64,000 nucleotides of DNA from Micromonospora sp. FIMYZ51 (GCF_038246755.1 NZ_CP134706.1:3472001-3536000), one strand, 5' to 3'. Numbered from the stretch's first letter, positions 52,225-61,265 are shown. The notes: a model not told the origin generated them from the letters alone. Numbers and translations: made by a program.

Positions 52225-52251
52225 ATGTGAGCGGATGCGCACCGCTCACAT
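52225..52251. promoter_or_regulatory. Inverted repeat in promoter of DUF397 gene
   Basis: ATGTGAGCGG and CCGCTCACAT are perfect 10-bp arms around ATGCGCA, followed by TATCAT (a possible -10). Two GCAGATGCA direct repeats follow. A regulator site for the nearby GGDEF or XRE genes is plausible. Confidence 0.65.
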
Positions 52252-52386
52252 GCGCTATCATGCTCGCTGTCCAATGCAGATGCAATAGCAGATGCACGTG
52301 CAGAATCATCGAGCCGACACCGTCCCTTGTGCCGCGACCGCTCCTCCCCACGCACCGGCGCGCCTACCGGAGAGAACCACGCACCC

Positions 52387-52626
52387 ATGCAGCAGCCGCC
52401 GAACGGTGTTCCCGTACCCCAGTTGCCTCCGCTCGCCTGGCAGAAGAGCCGGCGCAGCAATCCCAGTGGAAACTGCGTCGAACTGGCGGAGCTGCCCGGC
52501 GGTGCGGGGATCGCGATGCGCAACTCCCGACACCCGGAGGGGCCGGCGTTGATCTACACCGTGGACGAGATCGCCGCGTTCGTGCGCGGGGCCCGGGACG
52601 GAGACTTCGATCATCTGATCAGCTGA
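52387..52626 (+). CDS. DUF397 protein (WhiJ-like partner)
   Basis: This 79-aa protein has the DUF397 pattern: WQKSRRSNPSGNCVELAEL then MRNSRHPEGPALIYT and FVRGARDGDFD. The ATG at 52387 lies in CACCC-ATG; the upstream extension is unlikely. Paired with the downstream XRE/DUF5753 regulator, as in the actinomycete WhiJ system, where the small protein modulates the regulator. Confidence 0.88.
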   Translation: MQQPPNGVPVPQLPPLAWQKSRRSNPSGNCVELAELPGGAGIAMRNSRHPEGPALIYTVDEIAAFVRGARDGDFDHLIS

Positions 52627-52760
52627 CCCGACATCCCATCTGCGGGAATCGCCGCGCACGGGATGGAGGTTCACCTCACTGATGGTTCATGGCATGCTTA
52701 CAGGTCGGTCGGGCCGGTTCGCCGGTTTCGGCCCACCGGATGACATGCGGAGGACGGCAG

Positions 52761-53648
52761 GTGACGATGGTTTCCGCCGAGCAGGGCCCGGCGGCAGGGC
52801 CGACCGTGCTGCGGATGCTGCTGGGCGCGCAGTTGCGCCGGCTGCGCGAGTCGCGTGGAGTCACCCGGGAGAGCGCCGGCTGGGAGATCCGATCCTCGGA
52901 ATCGAAGATCAGCCGGATGGAGCTGGGTCGGGTCGGCTTCAAGGAGCGCGACGTCGCCGATCTGCTCACCCTCTACGGCGTCACCGCCGAGCAGGAGCGC
53001 GCCGCGCTGCTCAAGCTGGCCCGGGACGCCAACAGTCCGGGCTGGTGGCACCGTTACGGTGACGTGCTGCCGTCGTGGTTCCAGTCGTACCTCGGCCTGG
53101 AGGCCGCGGCGGTGCTGATCCGCAGCTACGAGGTCCAGTTCGTTCCGGGGTTGCTGCAAACCCGGGAGTACGCCCGGGCCGTGGTGCTGCTCGGCCACTC
53201 CGGGGCCGACCCGACGGAGATCGACCGCCGGGTGGACCTGCGGATGCGGCGCCAGGAGCTGCTGCGCCGGCCGCGCCCGCCCCGGCTCTGGGCGGTGGTG
53301 GACGAGGCGGCGCTGCGCCGTCCGATCGGTGGCCCGCAGGTGATGCGTGGCCAACTGGAGGCGCTGCTCGAGGCCACCCGGACGCCGAACGTCCGGTTGC
53401 AGGTGATCCCGTTCGCCGCCGGTGGGCACGCCGCAGCCGGGGGTGCCTTCACCATCCTGCGCTTCGGTGACCAGGACCTACCGGACATCGTCTACATCGA
53501 GCAGTTGACCAGCGCGCTCTATCTGGACAAGCGCGAGGATCTCGACTTCTACGCACTGGCCATGGAACGACTCTGCGTCGAGGCCGAGCCGCCGGAGCGA
53601 ACTCCGGACATCCTCAAGCGGATCATCGCCGACGTCGAATCCGCGTGA
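52761..53648 (+). CDS. XRE-family regulator with DUF5753 domain (WhiJ-like)
   Basis: This 295-aa protein has an N-terminal HTH (LRRLRESRGVTRESAGWEIRSSESKISRMELG) and the DUF5753 domain with YEVQFVPGLLQTREYARA and VIPFAAGGHAAAGGAFTILRF. GTG at 52761 follows GGAGGA with seven bases; an ATG two codons later is the alternative. It lies 134 bases after DUF397, in the reverse of the usual order. Confidence 0.9.
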   Translation: MTMVSAEQGPAAGPTVLRMLLGAQLRRLRESRGVTRESAGWEIRSSESKISRMELGRVGFKERDVADLLTLYGVTAEQERAALLKLARDANSPGWWHRYGDVLPSWFQSYLGLEAAAVLIRSYEVQFVPGLLQTREYARAVVLLGHSGADPTEIDRRVDLRMRRQELLRRPRPPRLWAVVDEAALRRPIGGPQVMRGQLEALLEATRTPNVRLQVIPFAAGGHAAAGGAFTILRFGDQDLPDIVYIEQLTSALYLDKREDLDFYALAMERLCVEAEPPERTPDILKRIIADVESA

Positions 53649-53710
53649 CTCTCCAGCCCCGCTGAGCTGCCCGGACGGTGCCGCGCGGCGGTGCCGTCCA
53701 ATCATCTGCG

Positions 53711-53769
53711 TTGACATCCTTCGCGCTGTGCGGCTAATCTCTGGATCGATTCAGACTGGATCGATCCAG
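53711..53769 (+). promoter_or_regulatory. Canonical promoter with tandem LacI operators
   Basis: TTGACA (53711-53716) and TAATCT (53735-53740) with 18-bp spacing form a canonical promoter. Directly downstream are CTGGATCGATTCAG (53741-53754) and the perfect palindrome CTGGATCGATCCAG (53756-53769). The two 14-bp sites lie just past the -10 and end 16 bases before the ATG of the LacI gene, suggesting autorepression. Confidence 0.85.
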
Positions 53770-53785
53770 AAGAGGGGAGGGGCCG

Positions 53786-54838
53786 ATGAAACCGACCCTG
53801 CGGGCCGTCGCCGAGGCCGTTGGTGTCTCGCGCAGCACCGTCTCCAACGCCTACTCCCGCCCGGACCAACTGTCGGCGGACCTTCGCCGACGGATCCTCG
53901 ACACCGCCCGCGAGATGGGCTACCCGGGACCCGATCCGACCGCCCGCTCGCTGCGCCGCGGTTTCGTGGGTGCCATCGGGGTGCTGTTCACCTCGCAGCT
54001 CTCCTACGCCTTCACCGACCCCTTCGCGCTGCGGTTCCTCACCGGGGTCGCCGAGGCGGCGCAGCGGCACGGCAGCAGCCTGCTGCTCGTGCCACTGCCC
54101 ACCGACCCGGCCGGTGCCCGCACGGCGGTGGAGAACGCCGCCGTCGACGGTTTCTGCGTCTACTGCGCCGGTGACGAAGAGGGCATCATCGACACCATCC
54201 GGGGTCGCGGGATGCCCTTCGTCACCACCTCCTCGCGTCCCCGGGCGGGCGACCGATGGGTGGGCATCGACGAGCGCGCCGCCGCCCGGTCGGTCGCCGA
54301 ACACCTGGCCGGTCTCGGTCACCGCCGGGTCGCCCTGCTCGGCCACGACGTGCTGCCCGACGCCGTCGGCCGGCTGCGGGTGGCCGACGTCGCCGACGTA
54401 CCGCATCCGACCACCCGCGACCGGCTCGCCGGCTTCGCCGACGCCTTCGCCACGGTCGGCGTCGGCTGGCCCGAGCTGACGATCCTCTCGGCGGCCGACA
54501 ACGACCGGGCCGCCGGTGCCGCGGCGGTACGCGCGCTCGACGCCCGCCACGAGCCACCGACCGCCGTGCTGGCCTGCTCCGACGTGCTCGCCCTGGGGGC
54601 GCTCGACGCGCTCGCGGCGGCCGGCGGGGCGGACCGGACGATCTCGGTGACCGGCTTCGACGACATCGCCGAGGCCGCCGCCGCCGGACTGACCACCGTG
54701 CGCCAACCCGGCGAGGAGAAGGGGCGCTCGGCCGCCGAGCTCCTGTTCGACCCGCCTGCGGACGCCTCAGCGGGTCAGATCCTGTTGCCCACCACGCTCA
54801 TCGTCCGCACCAGCAGCGGACCAGCCCTGAGGAGTTGA
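53786..54838 (+). CDS. LacI-family regulator
   Basis: This 350-aa protein has an N-terminal HTH (LRAVAEAVGVSRSTVSNAYSRPDQLSADLR) and a sugar-binding-protein fold (FVGAIGVLFTSQLSYAFTDPF; VLACSDVLALGAL; SVTGFDDIAEAAAAGLTTVRQP). ATG follows GAGGGGAGGG. Regulates an unknown carbohydrate or nucleoside system; tandem operators indicate self-control. Confidence 0.92.
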   Translation: MKPTLRAVAEAVGVSRSTVSNAYSRPDQLSADLRRRILDTAREMGYPGPDPTARSLRRGFVGAIGVLFTSQLSYAFTDPFALRFLTGVAEAAQRHGSSLLLVPLPTDPAGARTAVENAAVDGFCVYCAGDEEGIIDTIRGRGMPFVTTSSRPRAGDRWVGIDERAAARSVAEHLAGLGHRRVALLGHDVLPDAVGRLRVADVADVPHPTTRDRLAGFADAFATVGVGWPELTILSAADNDRAAGAAAVRALDARHEPPTAVLACSDVLALGALDALAAAGGADRTISVTGFDDIAEAAAAGLTTVRQPGEEKGRSAAELLFDPPADASAGQILLPTTLIVRTSSGPALRS

Positions 54839-54840
54839 CC

Positions 54841-55053
54841 ATGGAACAGCCCACCGGCTTCATCTTCGCCGTCGACGCCGTCACGCGGCACGTCACCTCC
54901 GCGCGACCGGACGCGCCGGTCCGCCCCGACCCGCCCCGCACCACGCCACTGGCCGGCGTCCGCCGGCTCGCCGCCACGGCCCTGCACCGCCTGGCCGACC
55001 AGATCCAACCCGCCCCGCTGCCGTGCAAGGAAGGGCCCCTTATTAACGCCTAG
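54841..55053 (+). CDS. Hypothetical 70-aa protein ending in the dispersed repeat
   Basis: This short frame begins MEQPTGFIFAVDAVTRHVTS two bases after the LacI stop and includes PVRPDPPRTTPLAGVRRLAATALHRLADQI. The last residues (KEGPLINA) and stop come from the 56-bp element, so that part of the protein is not conserved coding. A GGAG lies near its start at the end of the LacI gene. No family is recognised; a real small gene is likely but its extent is uncertain. Confidence 0.6.
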   Translation: MEQPTGFIFAVDAVTRHVTSARPDAPVRPDPPRTTPLAGVRRLAATALHRLADQIQPAPLPCKEGPLINA

Positions 55054-55078
55054 CGTGGTAAAAGGGCCCCTTATTAAC
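55023..55078 (+). repeat. 56-bp dispersed element, copy B
   Basis: Inverted relative to copy A at 2966-3021: same length, same two AAGGGGCCCTT-type palindromic units 31 bp apart. It sits in the gap between the LacI-region genes and the kinase gene, and the stop codon of the 70-aa frame lies in it. Confidence 0.85.
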
Positions 55079-55182
55079 AATCGGCAGCCGACCGGGGCGG
55101 GTGTGGTGGACCGACCGGGGCGGCTGCTGGACCGGCCGGGCGACTGGTGGGCCGGCCGGGCGACCAGGCAGACTGGACGCTG

Positions 55183-56820
55183 ATGTCGCCGTTAACCCCC
55201 AACCTACGGTTGCACGACCGCTACGTGTTGCACGACCGCATCGGCCTCGGCGGGATGTCCGAGGTGTGGCGTGCCGACGACGACGTGCTGGGCCGGCCCG
55301 TCGCGGTGAAGGTGCTCGCCGGCACGTTCGCCGTCGATCCAGACCTGCGCGCCGCGATCCGGCGGGAGGCCCGCGCCGCAGCCCGGCTGGCCCACCCCCA
55401 CGTGACCCAGGTGTACGACTACGGCGAGGCGACGCTCGACGGCGGCACCGTGCCGTACCTGGTGATGGAACTGGTCGACGGGCGTAACCTCGCCGACCGG
55501 CTTTCCGAGGGCCCGCTGCCCTGGCCGTCCGCGTTGCGGACGGCCGCCGAGGTCGCCGCCGCGCTGGCCGCCGCACACCGCATCGGGGTGGTGCACCGGG
55601 ACATCAAGCCGGGCAACGTCATGCTCACCGAGACCGGCGCCAAGGTGCTCGACTTCGGCATCGCCGCGCTCGCCGGCCCGCAGTCCGCCGGCACCAGCAG
55701 CGAACCGATGATGGGTACGCCCGCGTACACCGCGCCGGAGCGGTTGCGCGCCGGGGCGCCGAATCCGGCCAGCGACGTGTACGCGCTTGGCGTACTGCTC
55801 CACCGCACCCTGACCGGTGACGTTCCGCTGCCCGTACGCAGCTGGGAGGAGGCCGTGCTGGTGCATGCCCGCCGGCCGCCGGTGCCGCCGCCGCGAGTGC
55901 CGGGGCTGCCCACCGGCGTCGCCGAACTGGTGCGTGCCTGCCTCGACCCGGATCCGGCCCGGCGGCCGGGTGCCGGCGAGGTGGCCGCCCGGCTCCGGGC
56001 CGCCACGGCCGACACGGCGGGGCCGTTCACCGCCATGCTGCCGATCTCCGCGCCGGCCGACCCGGCGGATGCCACCGCGAGCCGGTCGGCATCGGCGCAG
56101 CCGCCGACCCTCGTGGACCGCGCCGGCACCTGGCCTGGCACGGACGTCGCCGCGACCGCCCTCGACCCCGCGACCGCGCCCGGCGGTTCGACGTTCGCTG
56201 GCCCCGGTTCCGCGCGAGCCACGACCCGTCCCTGGTCGGCGTCCGCGCCGGTGGCGGCCGAGCCCGCCCGTCCCTGGTCGGCGTCCGCGCCGGTGGCGGC
56301 CGGGCCCGCCCGCGCCGGGCGCGGCGTCGGCCGGCAACGGCGGCGGTACGCCCCACCGACCGGTGCGCTGGTCGCGGCCGGCCTGGCGCTGCTGGTCGGG
56401 CTGGGTGTGGTGCTCGCCCGGGGCAACGGCGACGGTGCATCGTCACCGGGCGGGACCGCCGGTAGCGCGCCGGCCGCTGCGGCTGCGGCGCCGACCTCGG
56501 CCAGCCCGGCCGCACCTCGGCCCAGCCCGTCGACGGCCGACCCGGAGCCGGTCAGCCTTCGGCAGGCCGCCGCCGAGTTCGTCACCCTGCTCGCGGAGGC
56601 GCAACTCGTCGGCGACATCGACCGCAAGGCTGCGGAGCGGCTCCGCAAGGATCTGACCGATCTCGCCCGGGGCAAGCCCAAGGACCAGGAGAAGCGGATC
56701 GAGAAGCTACGCGACCGCATCGAGGACGAGGTCGAGGACGGCCGGCTTCCCGCCGACTTCGCCGACCGCCTGGACGACCTGCTCGACCGGCTCGAAGCGG
56801 CGCTGCCCGAGGAGGACTGA
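55183..56820 (+). CDS. Ser/Thr protein kinase, membrane-anchored
   Basis: This 545-aa protein has a Hanks-type kinase domain (GLGGMSEVW, VAVKVLAG, HRDIKPGNVML, LDFGIAAL, APER), then a repetitive linker with two WSASAPVAA-type 14-residue units, one membrane helix (VAAGLALLVGLGVVLARG, about 397-414) and a charged C-terminal helical tail. It lacks PASTA repeats. CAGACT lies eight bases before the ATG. Confidence 0.93.
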   Translation: MSPLTPNLRLHDRYVLHDRIGLGGMSEVWRADDDVLGRPVAVKVLAGTFAVDPDLRAAIRREARAAARLAHPHVTQVYDYGEATLDGGTVPYLVMELVDGRNLADRLSEGPLPWPSALRTAAEVAAALAAAHRIGVVHRDIKPGNVMLTETGAKVLDFGIAALAGPQSAGTSSEPMMGTPAYTAPERLRAGAPNPASDVYALGVLLHRTLTGDVPLPVRSWEEAVLVHARRPPVPPPRVPGLPTGVAELVRACLDPDPARRPGAGEVAARLRAATADTAGPFTAMLPISAPADPADATASRSASAQPPTLVDRAGTWPGTDVAATALDPATAPGGSTFAGPGSARATTRPWSASAPVAAEPARPWSASAPVAAGPARAGRGVGRQRRRYAPPTGALVAAGLALLVGLGVVLARGNGDGASSPGGTAGSAPAAAAAAPTSASPAAPRPSPSTADPEPVSLRQAAAEFVTLLAEAQLVGDIDRKAAERLRKDLTDLARGKPKDQEKRIEKLRDRIEDEVEDGRLPADFADRLDDLLDRLEAALPEED

Positions 56821-56829
56821 CCGGCCCCA

Positions 56830-57522
56830 TCAGGTCAACGTCACCCGCACGTACTCGCCGGGTGCGCTGCCCGCCCGGGCGAGCAGCCGGCCGTCCGCGC
56901 CCCAGATCGTCGACTGGCCGGCCGCCTCGGCGTAACCCCCACCGGTCGACCCGGCGAAGCTGGCGACCGCCGCGACCACCCGGTGCGTGGCGACGACGCG
57001 CAACGCCCGCTCGTCGGAGAGTTCGGCCTCGACCGCGTGGTGGAGGATGGCCGCCGCGTAGATGTCGACACCGAGGGCACAGGTCTGCGCCGCGTGCGCC
57101 ACGACGCCGGTGTCCTTGCAGATCGCCAGGCCGAGCCGCCAGCCGTCGACCTCCAGCACCGCCGGCTCGCGGCCGGGCGTGAACCGGCTGGCCTCCGGTG
57201 CGCCCAGCCACATCTTGCGGTACGCCACCCGCGCGCCGACGCCCTCCACCGCCAGGGTGGCGATGTGGTCGCCGGCCACGGGCGCGCCGACCAGCGCGAC
57301 CGTACCCGTCCGCGCGCACGCCTCGACAAGCGGTGCCAGTCGCGGGTCGGCCGGGTCGACCGGGGCGGCGTCCAGTTCGTAGCCGGTGAGCGAGAGCTCC
57401 GGAAAGAGCACCACCCGGGCCGCCGCCGCGCGGACCAGCGCCGCGTGCGCTGCCACGTTCGCGCCGATGTCGTACGCCGCGCAGGTTGGCTGGGCGACCG
57501 CGAGCCGTAACGGAGTGCGCAC
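56830..57522 (-). CDS. Nitrilase-superfamily amidohydrolase
   Basis: This 230-aa C-N hydrolase has the triad: Glu in FPELSLTGYE (about 41), Lys in YRKMWLG (about 104) and Cys in AICKDTGV (about 137). Substrate unknown; the family hydrolyses carbamoyl or omega-amides. GTG at 57522 follows GGAGGTGATG with better spacing than the ATG at 57528, though the latter remains possible. Confidence 0.85.
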   Translation of the reverse strand: MRTPLRLAVAQPTCAAYDIGANVAAHAALVRAAAARVVLFPELSLTGYELDAAPVDPADPRLAPLVEACARTGTVALVGAPVAGDHIATLAVEGVGARVAYRKMWLGAPEASRFTPGREPAVLEVDGWRLGLAICKDTGVVAHAAQTCALGVDIYAAAILHHAVEAELSDERALRVVATHRVVAAVASFAGSTGGGYAEAAGQSTIWGADGRLLARAGSAPGEYVRVTLT

Positions 57523-57618
57523 GCACATCACCTCCACGCCTGGGCAGCGTAGAGTCTTCTCTTTCCGCAAGTCGATACCGACTGAGCGGTTCGCCGGATC
57601 AGTTCGTAGCGTAGGGGC

Positions 57619-58419
57619 ATGATTCTCCTGCCGCACGCCGCCGAAGAACCCAGCCCGTCCGGACCTCCGCAGGACGGCCTGGTCGGCTTCGTCACCGATC
57701 TGGTGGAGCGGCTGGGCGGTCCGGGAGCAGGGCTGGCGGTCGCGCTGGAGAATCTCTTCCCGCCGATTCCGAGCGAGGTCATCCTGCCGCTGGCCGGTTT
57801 CGTCGCGGCCCAGGGCCGGATGAGCGTGGTGGGGGCGATCTTCTGGACCACCCTCGGCTCGCTGCTGGGTGCCCTGGCCCTCTACTACATCGGTGCGGGG
57901 CTGGGCCGGGAGCGGACGCGGGCGATCGCGGCCAAGTTGCCGCTGGTGAAGCTCAGCGACATCGACCGGACCGAGGAGTGGTTTCTCAAACACGGCGTCA
58001 AGGCGGTCTTCTTCGGCCGGATGATCCCGATCTTCCGGAGCATGATCTCCATTCCGGCCGGTGTGGAACGTATGCCGGTGCTCACCTTCGTCCTCTACAC
58101 CACGCTTGGCAGCCTGATCTGGAACACCACGTTCGTGCTGGCCGGATACCTGCTCGGGGACAACTGGCACCTGGTCGAGGGGTACGCCGGGATCCTCCAG
58201 AACCTGGTCATCGTCGCCTGCGTGCTCGGTTTGGTCTGGTTCGTGGTGACCCGGCTGCGCCGGTCCCGACGCTCCGGTGGCCTGCGGTCCAACGACAGCG
58301 GCACCGGGTTGACCGACGCGAGCCAGGCCGGCGTACCCGACCCGCATGGCCGGGGCACCATCTACCGCAGTGCCTGGGCCGACGACCGCCGCCATCCCGA
58401 CCAGAACCCACCCCGCTGA
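57619..58419 (+). CDS. DedA-family membrane protein
   Basis: This 266-aa protein has the DedA layout: an amphipathic start, FPPIPSEVILPLAGF, GALALYYIGAGLGRE, FGRMIPIFRSMISIPAG and two or three further helices. Roles in undecaprenyl/phospholipid flipping and envelope homeostasis are known for the family. ATG 57619 follows TAGCGT and six bases (leaderless type). Confidence 0.9.
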   Translation: MILLPHAAEEPSPSGPPQDGLVGFVTDLVERLGGPGAGLAVALENLFPPIPSEVILPLAGFVAAQGRMSVVGAIFWTTLGSLLGALALYYIGAGLGRERTRAIAAKLPLVKLSDIDRTEEWFLKHGVKAVFFGRMIPIFRSMISIPAGVERMPVLTFVLYTTLGSLIWNTTFVLAGYLLGDNWHLVEGYAGILQNLVIVACVLGLVWFVVTRLRRSRRSGGLRSNDSGTGLTDASQAGVPDPHGRGTIYRSAWADDRRHPDQNPPR

Positions 58420-58471
58420 CCCGCCGCACCGGGGGGCGTATCGGCATCAGGAACCGCGCGATACTGCGGGG

Positions 58472-58891
58472 ATGGACGGTGAACGGGGTTGGGCGGACGC
58501 GGCCGGAATCGTCGAGTTGCCCGGCGGCGTGCGGGTGCGGGGACGGCGTATCGCGGATCCGGCGTCGCCGGCCGACTTCAGCCTGCTGCTGGCGCCCGGT
58601 CCGACGCCGGGGTGGGCGTACCGGCGGGTGCGGTGGCCCGACTTCTGGGTGCCGGTGGACCGGGCGGACGCCCTGGACGCCCTGCGCGAGGCGCTGCGAC
58701 GCGGCTACGCCGGCCAGCGGGTGGAGGTGGCCTGCCGGGGCGGTACGGGTCGGACCGGCACTGCGCTGGCCGCGCTGGCGGTTCTCGACGGGTTGCCCGC
58801 CGAGCGGGCCGTCGACTGGGTCCGTGCCGCGTACCGGCCCCGCGCCGTGGAGACCCCCTGGCAACGTCGCTGGCTGCGCCGGCTGGGCTGA
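58472..58891 (+). CDS. Tyrosine-phosphatase-like protein
   Basis: This 139-aa protein has the P-loop CX5R motif VACRGGTGRTGTAL (Cys about 88). It lacks other PTP landmarks and could be a cyclin-phosphatase-like (CX5R) catalytic relic or small dual-specificity phosphatase. GATACT and six bases precede the ATG (leaderless type). Confidence 0.75.
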   Translation: MDGERGWADAAGIVELPGGVRVRGRRIADPASPADFSLLLAPGPTPGWAYRRVRWPDFWVPVDRADALDALREALRRGYAGQRVEVACRGGTGRTGTALAALAVLDGLPAERAVDWVRAAYRPRAVETPWQRRWLRRLG

Positions 58892-58959
58892 GACCGGGCC
58901 GGCTCACCACGGGCTGCGACCGGGCCGGCTCACCACGGGCTGCGACCGGGCCGGCTCAC
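58892..58959. repeat. 26-bp direct repeat downstream of phosphatase-like gene
   Basis: Two perfect copies of a 26-bp unit beginning GACCGGGCCGGCTCACCACG (58892-58917, 58918-58943) and a partial third (58944-58959). They fill the gap to the end of the convergent UvrA-like gene. No function seen. Confidence 0.85.
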
Positions 58960-58991
58960 TGCGGGGCGAGCCGGCCCGCTTGGCGCGCCGC

Positions 58992-61265
58992 TCAGCCCGT
59001 GACGTACTGGCGCAGGTGGTGCGCGGTCAGGGTGTCGCCGTGCGCGATCAGGTCGGCCGGGGTGCCGGTGAACACGATCCGACCGCCGTCGTGACCTGCG
59101 CCCGGCCCGAGGTCGATCAGCCAGTCCGCGTGCGCCATGACCGCCTGGTGGTGCTCGATGACGATCACCGTGTTGCCGGCGTCGACCAGCCGGTCCAGCA
59201 GCGCGAGCAGGTTGTCGACGTCGGCCAGGTGCAGTCCGGTGGTCGGCTCGTCCAGCACGTACGTGCCCGCCCGGTCGGCCATGTGGATGGCCAGCTTGAG
59301 CCGCTGCCGCTCGCCGCCGGAAAGGGTGGTGAGCGGCTGGCCCAGGGTCAGGTAGCTGAGCCCGACGTCGGTCATCCGGTCCAGGATGGCCCGAGCCGGC
59401 CCGCTGGGGAAGAAGTCGCGGGCCTCGGCCATGGACATGCCGAGCACCTCGCCGATGTTCTTGCCGCGCAGCCGGTAGGTGAGCACTCGGTCGGTGAAGC
59501 GCCGCCCGTCGCACTGCTCGCACACCGAGGCGACGCCGGCCATCATCGCCAGGTCCGTGTAGACCAGCCCGATGCCCTTGCAGGTCGGGCAGGCACCCTC
59601 GGAGTTGGCGCTGAACAGTGCCGCCTTCACCCCGTTGGCCTTGGCGAAGGCGGTGCGGATGGGGTCGAGCAGACCGGTGTAGGTGGCCGGGTTGCTGCGC
59701 CGGGAGCCACGGATGGGGGACTGGTCCACCACGACCACCCCGTCCCGGCGGGGCAGCGAGCCGTGGATCAGGGAACTCTTGCCCGAGCCGGCCACCCCGG
59801 TCACCACGGTCAACACACCGAGCGGGACGTCCACGTCGACGTCGCGCAGGTTGTGCAGGTCGGCGCGGCGGATGGAAAGCTGGCCGGTGGGCGTACGGAC
59901 CCGCTCGCGCAGCCGTACCCGGTGATCCAGGTGGCGGCCGGTGAGGGTGTCGGAGCGGCGCAGCCCGGCCACGTCGCCGGTGTAGCAGATCGTGCCACCG
60001 GCGGTGCCCGCGCCGGGTCCCAGGTCGATCACGTGATCGGCCACCGCGATGGTCTCCGGTTTGTGCTCGACCACGAGCACCGTGTTGCCCTTGTCCCGCA
60101 GCCGCAGCAGCAGGTCGTTCATCCGGGCGATGTCGTGCGGGTGCAGGCCGACCGTGGGTTCGTCGAAGACGTACGTGATGTCGGAGAGGCTGGAACCGAG
60201 GTGTCGGACCATCTTGACCCGCTGCGCCTCGCCGCCGGAGAGGGTGGCGGACTCGCGGTCGAGGCTGAGGTAACCCAGCCCGATCTCGACAAGCGAGTCG
60301 AGCAGGTGCCGCAGGTTCCCGGTCAACGGGGCGACCGACTCGTCGTCGATGCCCCGGACGAACTCGGCCAGGTCGCTGATCTGCATGGCCGAGCACTCGG
60401 CGATGTTGCGCCCGGCGATGCGGGCGGAGAGCGCGGCGGCGTTGAGCCGGGTGCCACCGCAGTCGGCGCAGGTGGTGAAGGTGACCGCCCGGTCGACGAA
60501 GGCCCGGATGTGTGGCTGCATGGACTCGCGGTCCTTGGCCAGGTACAGCCGGCGTACCTTGACGATCAGGCCCTCGTAGGTGAGGTTCGTGCCGCCAATC
60601 TTGATCTTCGTGGCCGGCTTGTGCAGGAAGTCCGCCCACTGTTGCGGGGTGAAATCCTGGAGTTTGACATCCGGGTCGAACAGGCCGGAGCCGACGATGG
60701 TCTGCCAGTACCACGTGTCGACGCCGAAGTTGGGCACCGTGATCGCGCCGTCGTTAAGCGACTTCTCCACGTTCACCAGCTCGTTGACGTCCAGGTCGGA
60801 GACCCGGCCCAGGCCCTCGCAGGCGGGGCACATGCCCTCGGCCAGGTTGAAGCTGAACGCACCGGCGCCGCCGACGTGCGGGCTGCCGAGCCGGCTGAAG
60901 ACGATCCGCAGCATGGCGTACGCGTCGGTGGCGGTGCCGACGGTGGACCGTGAGTTGGCCCCCATCCGCTCCTGGTCGACGACGATCGCCGGGGTGAGGT
61001 TACGCAGCGAGTCCACGTCTGGCCGGGAGCGGTTCGGCATGAACGACTGGAGGAAGGCGCTGTAGGTCTCGTTGATCAGGCGCTGCGACTCGGCGGCGAT
61101 GGTGCCGAAGACCAACGAGGACTTGCCAGAGCCGGAGACTCCGGTGAAGACGGTGAGCCGGCGCTTGGGAATGTCGACCGAGACGTCGGCGAGGTTGTTC
61201 TCCCGCGCGCCGCGTACCTCGATCAGATCGTGGCTGTCGGCGGCGGACCGTGCTGGCTGCTGCAT
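58992..61265 (-). CDS. Short UvrA-like ABC ATPase (drug-resistance type)
   Basis: This 757-aa protein has two ATP-binding halves (GVSGSGKSSLVF; LSGGEAQRVKMV; VVTGVAGSGKSSLIH; LSGGERQRLKLAIHMADRAG) and zinc-binding CPACEGLG and CPTCKGIG/ CEQCDGRRF regions. UvrA itself is about 950 aa; this size is that of the DrrC/UvrA-III proteins involved in drug resistance or non-repair roles. ATG at 61265 (MQQPARSAADSH) was chosen; the upstream Arg-rich extension is doubtful. Divergent from the MerR gene. Confidence 0.85.
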   Translation of the reverse strand: MQQPARSAADSHDLIEVRGARENNLADVSVDIPKRRLTVFTGVSGSGKSSLVFGTIAAESQRLINETYSAFLQSFMPNRSRPDVDSLRNLTPAIVVDQERMGANSRSTVGTATDAYAMLRIVFSRLGSPHVGGAGAFSFNLAEGMCPACEGLGRVSDLDVNELVNVEKSLNDGAITVPNFGVDTWYWQTIVGSGLFDPDVKLQDFTPQQWADFLHKPATKIKIGGTNLTYEGLIVKVRRLYLAKDRESMQPHIRAFVDRAVTFTTCADCGGTRLNAAALSARIAGRNIAECSAMQISDLAEFVRGIDDESVAPLTGNLRHLLDSLVEIGLGYLSLDRESATLSGGEAQRVKMVRHLGSSLSDITYVFDEPTVGLHPHDIARMNDLLLRLRDKGNTVLVVEHKPETIAVADHVIDLGPGAGTAGGTICYTGDVAGLRRSDTLTGRHLDHRVRLRERVRTPTGQLSIRRADLHNLRDVDVDVPLGVLTVVTGVAGSGKSSLIHGSLPRRDGVVVVDQSPIRGSRRSNPATYTGLLDPIRTAFAKANGVKAALFSANSEGACPTCKGIGLVYTDLAMMAGVASVCEQCDGRRFTDRVLTYRLRGKNIGEVLGMSMAEARDFFPSGPARAILDRMTDVGLSYLTLGQPLTTLSGGERQRLKLAIHMADRAGTYVLDEPTTGLHLADVDNLLALLDRLVDAGNTVIVIEHHQAVMAHADWLIDLGPGAGHDGGRIVFTGTPADLIAHGDTLTAHHLRQYVTG

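Noticed and set aside
57978..60953. 991-aa plus-strand frame opposite the UvrA-like gene
   Set aside because: Antisense shadow; UvrA motifs are unmistakable on the minus strand.
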